DNA from: Mycolicibacterium phocaicum
GTDB lineage: Bacteria; Actinomycetota; Actinomycetes; Mycobacteriales; Mycobacteriaceae
DNA length: 64,000 bases
Reading direction: 5' to 3'
Assembly: GCF_010731115.1 (NCBI RefSeq)
Contig: NZ_AP022616.1
Coordinates: 620,001 to 684,000, forward strand
Numbering within the stretch: the first letter of the stretch is position 1; every line of letters begins with the position of its first letter. Shown piece after piece: positions 37,858 to 46,844 of this stretch. Position numbers and translations under genes: made by a program. The notes below the pieces were generated by a model. The model was not told where the DNA came from, ran no database searches, and saw nothing but the letters and a program-made list of their open reading frames with translations.

Positions 37858-38469
37858 GTGAAAGGACAGACGAGCATCTTGAAGACCGAGCGACAGCGTT
37901 TCCAGCCGCCAGTGATCGTCGGCGGCATCTTGCTGGCCGGTGCGCTCGCTGCGGCCGGTCCGGCTGCGGCGGACCCCGCCACACCGACGACACCCGCACC
38001 CGGCCAGCCGGTCGTGGAGCCCGCGAGCGGTCCCAGCGGCCCGGTGGCCGCGCCGCCGATCGGCGCTCCGACGGTGCCCGAGCTTCAGGACCAGACCTAC
38101 GGCGCGGGAAGCACTCCGGGCCAGCTCGGCTACCTGCGGGACATCTGGCACACGTTCCACAGCGGCAACCCGATCGAGGCGCTCACGATGCCGCCCGAGG
38201 AGGCCCCCGGGCCACCGCCCGGTGCGGGGCCGGCGCCCAAACTGCCCCCGGGCTTCATCTCGCTGACCGATCCCGGGTCGTCGAACCCGATCGTCGACAC
38301 CGGACCCAAGACCGGCGGACCGGCGCTGCCTCCGGGCTATTACCCGTTGAACGGCCCGCCGCCGCCCGGGTATTACGACGCCCCGGGTTCGGCGCCGGCG
38401 ACTCCGGCGCCGGGTGGTCCCGGCGCGCCACCACCAGCTGCCGGATTCGCGCCCACCCCATCGCACTGA
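37858..38469 (+). CDS. Exported Pro-rich protein
   Basis: 203 residues. A signal peptide (VIVGGILLAGALAAAGPAAADP) is followed by a low-complexity Pro/Gly/Ala-rich chain with a short conserved-looking middle (GQLGYLRDIWHTFHSGNPIEAL). Such proteins are common in the mycobacterial cell wall. Start GTG 37858; a TTG at 37879 (MKTERQRF, 12 nt after AAAGGA) would give a more standard signal peptide. Function unknown. Confidence 0.7.
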   Translation: MKGQTSILKTERQRFQPPVIVGGILLAGALAAAGPAAADPATPTTPAPGQPVVEPASGPSGPVAAPPIGAPTVPELQDQTYGAGSTPGQLGYLRDIWHTFHSGNPIEALTMPPEEAPGPPPGAGPAPKLPPGFISLTDPGSSNPIVDTGPKTGGPALPPGYYPLNGPPPPGYYDAPGSAPATPAPGGPGAPPPAAGFAPTPSH

Positions 38470-38482
38470 GCGCGCGGGGTAA

Positions 38483-38509
38483 TGTGATTACACACGCTAA
38501 GTAATCACA
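38483..38509. promoter_or_regulatory. Inverted repeat in front of the small exported protein gene
   Basis: TGTGATTAC (38483-38491) and GTAATCACA (38501-38509) are perfect 9-bp arms around a 9-nt spacer, 13 bp upstream of the ATG at 38523. Placement suggests a repressor operator or a leader hairpin. Confidence 0.5.
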
Positions 38510-38522
38510 GAGGAGCATACGC

Positions 38523-38798
38523 ATGTCGACCGTCAGAAAGACCTTGTCCGCCGCCGCCGTCGCGGGTTCGCTCGCCGCGGCCGCGCTCGGCATCGGTATG
38601 CCGCTGGCCGCCGCTCAGCCGCCGCCACCGGCGCCCGGACTGGGTGAGGAGCCGCCGGCGTGGGCCCCGAAGAAGCCGGCTGAGGCGTGGGACGGTCAGC
38701 CCGTCGTGTGGACCTCGGCATGGGGAGGTCGCTGGGGCGTCTGGATCAACGACGGCTTCATCCCGCTGACGTCGAACCCGGTCACCAACGGCGGATAA
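38523..38798 (+). CDS. Small exported Trp-rich protein
   Basis: 91 residues: signal peptide ending near AAA-QPP (residue 35), then a Pro-rich linker and a Trp-rich C-terminus (GQPVVWTSAWGGRWGVWINDGFIPL). A GAGGAG ribosome-binding site lies 7 bp before the ATG. The C-terminal pattern VVW-x-x-A-...-RWG-x-W-...-F-x-P recurs in the protein at 55096-55341. Function unknown. Confidence 0.75.
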   Translation: MSTVRKTLSAAAVAGSLAAAALGIGMPLAAAQPPPPAPGLGEEPPAWAPKKPAEAWDGQPVVWTSAWGGRWGVWINDGFIPLTSNPVTNGG

Positions 38799-38807
38799 CC
38801 GTCGTCG

Positions 38808-39491
38808 TCACCATCGTGCTGCGACGTTGGTGCCGATCTGATTGGCAATCTGGACCGCCGTGTCCGCCGGATCGGGACTGCACGTGTTGATGTCGATGAT
38901 GACGTTGTTCTTGTGTGCCAAGGCGCGGCCGCACGCCCAACCGGGTGCGGCCGCGTCTTGCTCTGTCGAGACCACGCTGAGCGTGTCGTGCGCGTTGGTG
39001 ATGTGCCCGACGGACCACTGCGACTGACTCTGCGTGTGCGTGTACTGCTTGCACGCCGGCCACAGCTGCGCCGACGTGTTGAAGAACTCCTGCGCCTTGT
39101 CCTGCGTCGGGAACAGGACCACAGCCTGCTTCAGGTAGTGGGTGAACTTGTCCCCGTCGTTCATGCTCTGTTCGCGCTCGGCCCAGAAGCCACTGCCCGC
39201 ATACACCGCGGCTTCTGCGGCGCCGTCGATGACGAGGCACTCGGGCGGCGCCATCGTGGCGCTGTTGTCCGACATGGTGGCCTGGGCGCTGAGCACCGTC
39301 ATGGCCGCCGATCCCATGGTCGCGTTGACCTGCTCGGGGCTGAGCAGCAGACCGTCCAGTTCACGTTCGACCAGGGGCCGGGCCACGAGCGGCGGCGTGG
39401 TCACCGGCACTGCCGTGCCCGCGGTGCTACCACATCCTGCGGCCAGGGCAGCGACCATGACGACGGTGACGGTGCCGACTGAGCTGCGCAT
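38808..39491 (-). CDS. Lipoprotein with PknH-type extracellular sensor domain
   Basis: 227 residues. Lipobox LAAGC with Cys20 as lipidation site. The mature part matches the PknH_C sensor domain: LLLSPEQVNATMGSAAM, PPECLVIDGAAEAAVYAGSGF, VLFPTQDKAQEFF and conserved Cys pairs. In M. tuberculosis this domain is the outer part of kinase PknH and also occurs in stand-alone lipoproteins (LppH type). Role: binding of an unknown ligand at the cell surface. RBS GGAGGATAT directly before the ATG. Confidence 0.85.
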   Translation of the reverse strand: MRSSVGTVTVVMVAALAAGCGSTAGTAVPVTTPPLVARPLVERELDGLLLSPEQVNATMGSAAMTVLSAQATMSDNSATMAPPECLVIDGAAEAAVYAGSGFWAEREQSMNDGDKFTHYLKQAVVLFPTQDKAQEFFNTSAQLWPACKQYTHTQSQSQWSVGHITNAHDTLSVVSTEQDAAAPGWACGRALAHKNNVIIDINTCSPDPADTAVQIANQIGTNVAARW

Positions 39492-39674
39492 ATATCCTCC
39501 CGTCGCGGCAGCGGCGACCTACTGACATGCTGCGCTGTCCTCCCCAGCGCGGCACTCCAACGCCTCCATTGTGGCGTCAGTTCAGGTCGGGGCCGCCTTT
39601 GCTCGACGGTGTTTCGCGGTAACGATGAACCAAGTTCTTGATAACAGGTTCGCCGCGAAGCCGCAGCCCGATGA

Positions 39675-40325
39675 TCAGTTCGACACGTCGAGGATCTTGA
39701 TCGCGAAGACCAGCGAGTCACCCTTCTCGATGCCCGCACTCGGCTGGCCGTCGGGGTAGCCGTCGGCCGACGTCATCGCGACCGCGACGGTGGAGCCGAC
39801 CTTCTGCCCGGCGATGGCCTTCTGGAAGCCGGGCACCACGCGCATGAGCGAGAAGGTGGCCGGCGCGCCACGGTCGTAGGCGCTGTCGAACTTTGATCCG
39901 TCACGGCCGTTGAAGCCCGCGTAGCAGACCGAGACCGTCGCGGTTTCGGGGACGACGGGGCCGGTGCCGGCCTTCAGCGTCTGTACCTGGGTCTGGTTCA
40001 CGCTGAACGGGCCCTTGACGGTGACGACCGGGGCCGCAGTGTCGGTGGATCCCGTCACGGCCACGCTGCCGGTCGCGCCGCCCAGCGTCCACTCGGGTGC
40101 GCCGCCCTGTCCTTCTGCCGTCGGGCAGGTGCGGGCGGCCGCGGTCGAGGAGTTGTCGAGCGCGGTCGCCGCGCTCGGGGTCGTGGTCACCAGCGGCGCC
40201 TGGGTGGTGGTCGCCGCCGGTGCCTTTTCGTCGGAGCCACACGCGGTGAGGGCGACGGCGAGTGAGGCGGCGCAGGCGGTCAGTGCAACGGTGGAAGACA
40301 CGCGGGAGAAGTTCACCGGTGCCAC
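39675..40325 (-). CDS. FKBP-type peptidyl-prolyl isomerase lipoprotein
   Basis: 216 residues. Lipobox LTAC (Cys29), a Thr/Ala-rich linker, then an FKBP domain in the C-terminal ~110 residues (ETATVSVCYAGFNGRDGSKFDSAY, LMRVVPGFQKAIAGQKVGSTVAVAM, KGDSLVFAIKILDV). Expected to assist folding of exported proteins on the outer face of the membrane. Its ATG is one base after the methyltransferase stop, so it belongs to the same transcription unit. The 183-bp gap downstream shows no gene. Confidence 0.9.
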   Translation of the reverse strand: MAPVNFSRVSSTVALTACAASLAVALTACGSDEKAPAATTTQAPLVTTTPSAATALDNSSTAAARTCPTAEGQGGAPEWTLGGATGSVAVTGSTDTAAPVVTVKGPFSVNQTQVQTLKAGTGPVVPETATVSVCYAGFNGRDGSKFDSAYDRGAPATFSLMRVVPGFQKAIAGQKVGSTVAVAMTSADGYPDGQPSAGIEKGDSLVFAIKILDVSN

Positions 40326-40326
40326 G

Positions 40327-40950
40327 CTACCGGGGCGGGATCGGGATGAGGACCGCGACCAGGAAGTCGGATTTGTCGGTGAAGACCCGCAGATCCCAGG
40401 TGGACAGCAGTAGATCCGGCGTGAGGCCGGCTTGGCTGGCGTCCTGGAAGAACTGGTTGAACTCGTAGTCGCGGCCCGCGCCGAAGCCGATGACCACGCG
40501 GCCGTCGTCGGCGAGGTGGGCGCGGAGCCGGGAGAGCACCTGCACCCTGGTGCTCGGGGCGACGAACGTCATCACGTTGCCGGCCGACACGATCAGGTCG
40601 AACGGTTCTGGGATCCCGCGGGCCGGCAGGTCGAGTTCGGCGAGGTCGCCCACCAGCCAGCGTGGTCCGGGGTGGTCCGCTTCGGCGGCGGCGATCAGAG
40701 CGGGATCGACATCCACCCCGACGACGTCGTGCCCGGCCGCTGCGAGGTATCCGCCGACCCGGCCGGGGCCGCAGCCGGCGTCGAGGATCCGCGCGCCGCG
40801 GGCGGCCATCGCGTCGATCAGGCGGGCTTCGCCGACGATGTCCTCACCATCCCGAGCCAGGGTCCGGAACCGTTCGATGTACCACTGTGAGTGGCCCGGA
40901 TCGGCTTCGACCTTCTGCATCCACAAGCTCTGCTCGCCCATATGTCCCAT
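40327..40950 (-). CDS. SAM-dependent class I methyltransferase
   Basis: 207 residues. Motif I is ILDAGCGPGRVGGYLAAAGHDVVGVD and motif IV IVSAGNVMTFV, in the methyltransferase-25-like fold. ATG 40950 or ATG 40941 are both possible starts. It lies 17 bp after the transketolase and 1 bp before the FKBP gene, part of the long minus-strand train. Substrate unknown. Confidence 0.87.
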   Translation of the reverse strand: MGHMGEQSLWMQKVEADPGHSQWYIERFRTLARDGEDIVGEARLIDAMAARGARILDAGCGPGRVGGYLAAAGHDVVGVDVDPALIAAAEADHPGPRWLVGDLAELDLPARGIPEPFDLIVSAGNVMTFVAPSTRVQVLSRLRAHLADDGRVVIGFGAGRDYEFNQFFQDASQAGLTPDLLLSTWDLRVFTDKSDFLVAVLIPIPPR

Positions 40951-40967
40951 TGTTGCAAGCCCGGACT

Positions 40968-42836
40968 TCAGTGGCTGCCGACCACGCTCTTGGCGATCAG
41001 CATCGTCGCGGCCTCCCGGATGTGGTCTGCGTCGATGCCGGCCCAGGCGAGCAGCTCGCGTGTCGTTCCCGACCCGGGCATCCCGCGGACCGCCAGATGC
41101 GCGAGGCGGATATCGGCCAGCTCGTGAGCGACGAGGGCGTCGAGCACCGCCGACCCGAGACCACCCTCGGGGTGGTGATCCTCGGCGACGACGACGCGGC
41201 CGCCGGTGGCGCCGACGGCTGCGGCGACGGTCGCCGCGTCCATCGGCTTGACCGAGTAGCAGTCGATGACCCGCGCGGTGATGCCTTCGCCGGCGAGTTG
41301 TTTTGCCGCGCTGAGGCATTCGTGCACCGTCACGCCGGCGCCGATCAGGGTGACGTCGTCGGCCTCGGATGCGCGCAAGAGCTTGGCACCGCCCACCGGA
41401 AACTCCTCGGTGGCGTCGTACAGCACCGGATAGGCGCCACGCGTGGTGCGCAGGTAACAGATTCCCGGTGTCTCGGCCATCGCGTGCACCAATGCGACGG
41501 TGCTGGTGGCATCACTCGGGTAGAGCACGACGGCATCGTGGACGGCGCGCATCATCGCGATGTCCTCGAGTGCCATCTGCGAGGGACCGTCTGCGCCGAT
41601 TTCGACACCGGCATGGGAACCAACGAGTTTCACGTTCGCGCCCGAGATCGCGCCCATGCGAATGAAGTCGTAGGCGCGCGTCAGGAACGCCGCGAACGTG
41701 GACGCGAACGGGATGTAGCCGCGGACGCCCAGGCCGGTGGCCGCGGCCACCATCTGCTGTTCGGCGATGAACATCTCGAAGTAGCGGTCGGGGAACTTCT
41801 GCGCGAATTCGCCTGCGTGGGTGGAATTTCCGACCTCGCCGTCGAGTGCGACCACGTGACGGTTGTGACTGCCGACGGATACCAGCGCAGCGCCGTAAGC
41901 CTTCCGGGTGGCGACGTCCGCACCGAGTTCGTAAGTGGGGAGGTCCACGGCCTCGACGGCGTCCCACTCCTCTGTCGGCGCGGGAGCCGGCGGCTCGAGG
42001 CTGCGCACGATCAGCCGGCGCCGGCCGCCGAGTTCGGCGATGGCCCGTTCGGCCATGTCCTCAGGGAAGGGTTTGCCATGCCAGTCCGGGCTGTCCTCTA
42101 CCTCCGAGAATCCTTTGCCTTTGACGGTTTTCGCGATGATCACCGTCGGCCGGTCCACCGCTTCCGGCGCGGCCACGCTTGCCAGCGCGTCATCGATCGC
42201 GGCGAGGTCGTGGCCGTCGATGACGAGCGTGCGGGCACCGAAAGCCTGACACCGCCGCTCGTAGGCCGCGACGTTCCAGCCGAGGTCCGTCGGGCCGCGC
42301 TGTCCCAGCCTGTTCACATCGATGAGGGCGACCAGGTTGTCCAGCTTGTAATAGGACGCCTTGTCGAGCGCTTCCCACATGGAGCCTTCGGCCATCTCGC
42401 TGTCGCCGCACAGCACCCAGACCCGGTAGGGCAGGCCATCGAGGTATTTCCCGGCCAGCGCGAGTCCGATGCCGTCCGGCAGCCCCTGGCCGAGTGAGCC
42501 GGTCGCGACGTCCACCCACGGCAACACCGGGGTGGGATGACCTTGCAGGCGCTGCCCGAACCGGCGGTAGCCGTCGATCAGCTCGTCGTCGGTGATCGCA
42601 CCGACGGCCGCGTACGCCGAATACAGCAGCGGCGACGCGTGCCCCTTCGAGAAGATCAGGTGGTCGTTGGTGACGGCGGCCGGATCGCGCCAGTCGTAGC
42701 GCAGATGGCGGGCGACGAGGACGGCGACGAGATCCGCGGCCGACATGCTCGACGTGGGATGACCGGATCCCGCGCTGGTACTGGACCGAATCGAATCCAC
42801 CCGCAGGCGGGCGGCGAGTTCGGCCACGGTGTCCAT
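40968..42836 (-). CDS. Transketolase, short human-type
   Basis: 622 residues, shorter than the usual ~700-residue mycobacterial Tkt and closer to animal-type transketolases. The thiamine diphosphate site is GDSE at 144-147 with Asn175 (ALIDVNRLG); SGHPTSS at 24-30 and GHASPLLY follow the family. The pyrimidine domain carries MFIAEQQMVAAATGLG with the cofactor-activating Glu. It transfers two-carbon units between ketoses and aldoses; related enzymes (dihydroxyacetone synthases) use formaldehyde as acceptor. A GTG at 42875 is a possible alternative start. Confidence 0.92.
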   Translation of the reverse strand: MDTVAELAARLRVDSIRSSTSAGSGHPTSSMSAADLVAVLVARHLRYDWRDPAAVTNDHLIFSKGHASPLLYSAYAAVGAITDDELIDGYRRFGQRLQGHPTPVLPWVDVATGSLGQGLPDGIGLALAGKYLDGLPYRVWVLCGDSEMAEGSMWEALDKASYYKLDNLVALIDVNRLGQRGPTDLGWNVAAYERRCQAFGARTLVIDGHDLAAIDDALASVAAPEAVDRPTVIIAKTVKGKGFSEVEDSPDWHGKPFPEDMAERAIAELGGRRRLIVRSLEPPAPAPTEEWDAVEAVDLPTYELGADVATRKAYGAALVSVGSHNRHVVALDGEVGNSTHAGEFAQKFPDRYFEMFIAEQQMVAAATGLGVRGYIPFASTFAAFLTRAYDFIRMGAISGANVKLVGSHAGVEIGADGPSQMALEDIAMMRAVHDAVVLYPSDATSTVALVHAMAETPGICYLRTTRGAYPVLYDATEEFPVGGAKLLRASEADDVTLIGAGVTVHECLSAAKQLAGEGITARVIDCYSVKPMDAATVAAAVGATGGRVVVAEDHHPEGGLGSAVLDALVAHELADIRLAHLAVRGMPGSGTTRELLAWAGIDADHIREAATMLIAKSVVGSH

Positions 42837-42910
42837 GGGAGTTGTCGGTGGCGGCGCAGGTGGTGTCGTGTTCACAGTGGGCTGGTACCCGGTGTCGAGC
42901 CCGGAACACC

Positions 42911-43744
42911 CTATTCGGGCTTGAGATGCCGCCACCAGCACGTGATGTAGAGACTCATCGACGCCACCAATATCACGATCACCCACAGCACGACCGACAC
43001 GTCGATCCATGTTCCGATGGGTGGCGCGTCGGGCAATGCGTTGCGCAGTGGCACCACAGCGAAAAGCATTGCGGCAAACCATGTCGTCATCGGCGGCTGG
43101 AACCTGCGGCGATTGCGTGCGGTCTGAACGGCCACGACCGCACCCAACGTGGCAATGGTGATGAGTGCGCCGACGAGCACCGCGGCGAACGCGGCTGTGC
43201 TCGGCGAGCGTTGCGCGTCGACGCGATGGACGCCCGGTATGGCGCCATTCCGGTCGGCCGGAGTATGGAACATCCAGCCCGGCACACGATCGAAGAACGC
43301 GGGCGTCACGCGGATCGGTACATGCGACGCGCCACGGAACAATTCGACGGTGATCGGGCCTGATCGGTAGCGATCGAATGGGTAACCGCCAGGGTCGCCG
43401 GACAGGATCAGCGCGACCGGGAACACGTCGGGCACCATCCCTTTGGTCCATGTACGCCGGGTGGGCGTGACCGCGGATTGCACTGCGACACTGAGGTCTT
43501 CGAGCAGGCCATGAGTTTGGGGATCCAGTAGCGCCGGTCCGGGCACCACTGTGACGTTGGCGACCATGTCGCCCTTGACCGAATGGACTTCGTTCAGGTC
43601 GATGGTGACGGTGGTGCCGTCTGTTGTCGGCGTCGCTTCGCTGAGCTGGCTGGGGTGTCCCAGTCCGGTGCTCGCATACAGCGCAATCGTCGTGATGTAC
43701 AACGCGATGACGACCACCACGCCGGCGATTACCCGCACCTTCAT
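42911..43744 (-). CDS. DUF4436 membrane protein
   Basis: 277 residues: one N-terminal membrane helix (about 5-27), an extracytoplasmic domain of ~150 residues and two to three C-terminal helices. VALILSGDPGGYPFDRY and RNALPDAPPIGTWIDVSVVLWV are signatures of the DUF4436 family of actinobacteria. Good ribosome-binding site (GGAGGGGGC) before ATG 43744. It is 36 bp downstream of the cysteine hydrolase in the same direction. Function unknown. Confidence 0.82.
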   Translation of the reverse strand: MKVRVIAGVVVVIALYITTIALYASTGLGHPSQLSEATPTTDGTTVTIDLNEVHSVKGDMVANVTVVPGPALLDPQTHGLLEDLSVAVQSAVTPTRRTWTKGMVPDVFPVALILSGDPGGYPFDRYRSGPITVELFRGASHVPIRVTPAFFDRVPGWMFHTPADRNGAIPGVHRVDAQRSPSTAAFAAVLVGALITIATLGAVVAVQTARNRRRFQPPMTTWFAAMLFAVVPLRNALPDAPPIGTWIDVSVVLWVIVILVASMSLYITCWWRHLKPE

Positions 43745-43780
43745 CGACGCCCCCTCCTGCGCTACTGACAGGAGTGTAAA

Positions 43781-44389
43781 TTAGTCCCGCGGCCGGCTGT
43801 TCAGATCCAGGCACCGCGTGGATTCGACGATCTGGGCTCCCATGTTGCGCTGCATCATCTTCAGGGCCGCTTCGCCGAGTTGCGGGTCGATGTGCGCGAC
43901 CGCGTCGGGCGGGACGATGACGTCGTAGTGCCGCAGGTGCCCGTCGAGGGCGCTGTAGAGAATGCACTGCTCGGTGACCTGTCCCGTCAGGATCAGCGTG
44001 CCGACCCCACGCTGCCGCAGCAGGTAGTCGAGCGCGGTGGCATAGAAGACGCTGTGCCGAACTTTGATCAGGAAGGTGCTGCCGTCCGTCGGGACCAGAG
44101 GCCTGACGAGTTCAGGATGACGCCCGGACAGCGCGACTTCGACAATGCCTTCGCCGCCGACGCTGAAGTCCTCATGGTTGTCGTTGACGTACACGACGTC
44201 CACACCGCCGTGTGACCGCGCCGCAGTGAGAAGCCGGTGCAACGGATCGAGCATCTCGGCGACGTTCGTCGCAAGGTCCTCACCGTCTTCGTGCCGGTAG
44301 TCGTTGATCATGTCGATGATCAACAGGGCGGTGTCACTCACCGATGGTGCATACCCGGACCACACCGCGGGCACACCTGCCGCCGTCAC
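43781..44389 (-). CDS. Isochorismatase-family cysteine hydrolase
   Basis: 202 residues with the Asp-Lys-Cys triad: Asp26 (LLIIDMIND), Lys109 (FLIKVRHS) and Cys142 (GQVTEQCILYSA). The family covers nicotinamidases, isochorismatases and ureidoacrylate/N-carbamoyl amidohydrolases; the exact substrate is not clear. The GTG at 44389 overlaps the upstream stop (GTGA); GTG 44341 is the alternative and would remove a 16-residue non-conserved leader. Last of the seven overlapping genes of the MoxR cluster. Confidence 0.85.
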   Translation of the reverse strand: MTAAGVPAVWSGYAPSVSDTALLIIDMINDYRHEDGEDLATNVAEMLDPLHRLLTAARSHGGVDVVYVNDNHEDFSVGGEGIVEVALSGRHPELVRPLVPTDGSTFLIKVRHSVFYATALDYLLRQRGVGTLILTGQVTEQCILYSALDGHLRHYDVIVPPDAVAHIDPQLGEAALKMMQRNMGAQIVESTRCLDLNSRPRD

Positions 44390-45084
44390 TGCGCCGCGTC
44401 GCGCAGTATTTGTTGCAGCCCCCGCAGCGGGTCTCCGGCATCGGGTGGTGGCAGGGGCGGCGGGAGCGTCGACGAGGCGTCCCCGGATGCGGGTGGCGGC
44501 GGCGGTGGTGGTGCCTCTGGACGCGGCGGTGGTGGCGCGGTCGGCGGCCGGTCCGTCGTCGCGAGCTTGGCGTCCAGGCGGGGCAGGGCCTCGGCACGGA
44601 TCCGGCGGCGCTCGGGGTCCGCGTCGGTATTGCCGGCGAAACAGTTGGCGGGCGCGTGCGTGACGACGTCTCTGGCTGCGGTGTAGAGCCGGACGGCGGT
44701 GTCATGGTCGCCCGCCGCGGCGGCCTGATCGCCGAGGGTTTCCCGGATCAGCTCGAGGTTGACCCGGACCGGGCACGACCGGTCGGCCGCGGTGCGAGCC
44801 AGGGCGTCGCCGAACTCGCGGTCGGCGTCGTCGAGCCGGTGCTGCAGCACCGCGAGGCTCCCGCCGGCGTATGACGTCCGGGCTGGTTCGATCACGTTGA
44901 ACCGGTGCAGGATTGCGATGTCGTCGGACAGCGCAGCGGTATCGCGGTGTGCGTAATCGGTGACCACCGAATCGCCGACCACTGCGACGGAGGCCAGCTT
45001 CGCGGCGAGGATCAGCACGACCGCGACGACGGGTGCCGAGACCAGGAGTAGTCGGCGACGCAGCCTCTGTCGGTCGGTTTTCAC
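44386..45084 (-). CDS. TPR-like single-pass membrane protein of the MoxR cluster
   Basis: 232 residues: basic N-terminus, one membrane helix (about 14-36), an extracytoplasmic helical region with tetratricopeptide-like repeats (YAGGSLAVLQHRLDDADREFGDALAR, GDHDTAVRLYTAARD) and a Pro-rich tail. TPR proteins regularly accompany MoxR/VWA genes, as in Bat operons. GTG 45084 overlaps the VWA gene stop (GTGA), fixing the start. Probably an adaptor in the complex. Confidence 0.75.
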   Translation of the reverse strand: MKTDRQRLRRRLLLVSAPVVAVVLILAAKLASVAVVGDSVVTDYAHRDTAALSDDIAILHRFNVIEPARTSYAGGSLAVLQHRLDDADREFGDALARTAADRSCPVRVNLELIRETLGDQAAAAGDHDTAVRLYTAARDVVTHAPANCFAGNTDADPERRRIRAEALPRLDAKLATTDRPPTAPPPPRPEAPPPPPPPASGDASSTLPPPLPPPDAGDPLRGLQQILRDAAQ

Positions 45085-46844
45085 AGCCGCACCCGATCCA
45101 GCCGGGTGCGGGCGGCTTCCCGCAACGTGAGAAACAGCTCGACGAGCAGGAGCACGGCGGCGAGCCCGGAGAGCACCCAATAGAGTTCCGTTCCGCTGTC
45201 AGCCCGGCCGGTGGGCTGTTCGGCGGGGCGGCCGACGTCGGTGAGTGCCTCGGCCGGCAGTCCCGCTTCCGTGCGCTGTACATACGGCACGCCGATCTGC
45301 TGGGCAACGGCGGGCAGTGTGGGGGCCGCGTCGTCGCCGTAACCGAGCACCGCGCCGCCGGCGACCACGCCTTCTGGTAGATCGAATTCCCGCTGCGGAG
45401 TGGCAGATTCCGGCGTTCCGGCGCCGAGGTAGTAGACGAGGTTCTTGGCGTCCGGGTATTGCTGGACTGCGCTGAGCAGCTGGTAGCGCAGCACCGTACT
45501 CGCCGCTCCGGCGTCGGGCGGCGTCAGCTCCGTGGTGCGATACGTGACGGGCGTCGTGACGACGGGCTTCAGACTCCACCCATCGGCCGACAGCGGCCAT
45601 TCCACTGCGGGGCCGGAAGCGAATCCGACGACGGCGAACCGCGCCGTCGGGTAGCGATCGATCAGTTGCGCGATGTCGGCGCTCGCCTCGGCCGCGCGGG
45701 AACGGCCGTCGGGCCCTGGTGCGGTCATGTTCGACGAGCGGTCGATGACCAGGAAGATGTTCGGCTCGCGGGCGCCCGCGGTCTGGGGCGGCGGCGCTGT
45801 CGCGCCGATGGTGGGGCGGATGGCGGCCGCGATCAGCAGCAGCGCGGTCACACCGAATCCGGCCCAGCGCCACGTGCGCCATCGCGCGTGTTCGGTGCTC
45901 CGGCGTCGCCACCAGGCGGCGGCGCACACTGCGAGGAGGGCCACCAGGAGCGCGACGTCCGGCGTCTCGACCGGTTTGGCGGCGACGTTCGTCCGATCCG
46001 CCGGCGGCGGATGTCGGGTGATGTCGCGCAACGACGCACCGATATCGGTGGCAGAGTGTGACATGCCGCCGGTGTCGAGCACGAGCCCCGAAACCGTGCC
46101 CCCACCATCGCCGACGATGATCGCGTTGACCTGAATTTTATTGGCGGCAGCCAAGTTTCGAAGTGCGGCGGCGGTGAAGAGCCGGCCGGCATCGCCGTTC
46201 GATGCTTCAGGCCCGACATAGATGAGTGACCGGCGCGTTGTCGATGAGCCGGCCGCCGGCGGGAACCCGGCCATGCACAGCGCCAGCAGGTCGTCGGTGT
46301 TCGGGGTGTAGCCGGTGTAACGCACCGGCGCCACAAACGGTCTGGCGTCGCTCCGCTTGATCTGACGGGAGTACGCGGTGAACTCCGCGGCAGCGTACTG
46401 GTAGTCCCGGGTCAACGGGACGACACGGCGATTGGCAGACGTGAGCCCGATCCGCTCGGTGCTGAATCCGCGGGCGGAATCGGCGAAGAACTGCAGCGTC
46501 GCGGTCACGGGGGCATCGGTCGCCGGGGCTCCGGCGCAGATCATGATGTCCTGCGGCGCAGCGGCTTCGGACCGGTGGTTCAGTGTGGGCAGCCCGGTCG
46601 GTCGTGCCGTGGCCACGACGGCGGCGCCGAAGCCCACCACGAGCAGCGCGACGGCGGACCATACCGAGATCGCGTTCCGGCGTCGCGCCCGGCGATACTC
46701 GGGCAGCCGCGTCAGGCGGTTGGTGTTGGCCAGCGGCCGCAAGTCGCCGGGGCGGTGGCGGTGCGGCCACAGCACGGCGAACGCCACACACGCCGCCAGC
46801 GCGACGCATCCGGCGATCGCCGCAACCCGCCAGGTCAGCTCCAT
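45081..46844 (-). CDS. Membrane VWA-domain protein of the MoxR cluster
   Basis: 587 residues with membrane helices near the N-terminus (two), in the middle (about 300-345) and at the C-terminus. The part after residue ~360 is a von Willebrand A domain whose metal motif reads DRSSN from Asp368, close to DxSxS. The region between the first helices (about 90-280) looks like a second, metal-site-less VWA-type domain. Resembles BatA/BatB proteins, the partners of MoxR ATPases in envelope maturation or metal insertion. Overlaps both neighbours. Confidence 0.85.
   Translation of the reverse strand: MELTWRVAAIAGCVALAACVAFAVLWPHRHRPGDLRPLANTNRLTRLPEYRRARRRNAISVWSAVALLVVGFGAAVVATARPTGLPTLNHRSEAAAPQDIMICAGAPATDAPVTATLQFFADSARGFSTERIGLTSANRRVVPLTRDYQYAAAEFTAYSRQIKRSDARPFVAPVRYTGYTPNTDDLLALCMAGFPPAAGSSTTRRSLIYVGPEASNGDAGRLFTAAALRNLAAANKIQVNAIIVGDGGGTVSGLVLDTGGMSHSATDIGASLRDITRHPPPADRTNVAAKPVETPDVALLVALLAVCAAAWWRRRSTEHARWRTWRWAGFGVTALLLIAAAIRPTIGATAPPPQTAGAREPNIFLVIDRSSNMTAPGPDGRSRAAEASADIAQLIDRYPTARFAVVGFASGPAVEWPLSADGWSLKPVVTTPVTYRTTELTPPDAGAASTVLRYQLLSAVQQYPDAKNLVYYLGAGTPESATPQREFDLPEGVVAGGAVLGYGDDAAPTLPAVAQQIGVPYVQRTEAGLPAEALTDVGRPAEQPTGRADSGTELYWVLSGLAAVLLLVELFLTLREAARTRLDRVRL

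Noticed and set aside
38483..38509. TGTGA and TCACA halves resembling a CRP site.
   Set aside because: Mycobacterial Crp sites have six bases between TGTGA and TCACA; here there are 17, so a different regulator or a hairpin is more likely.
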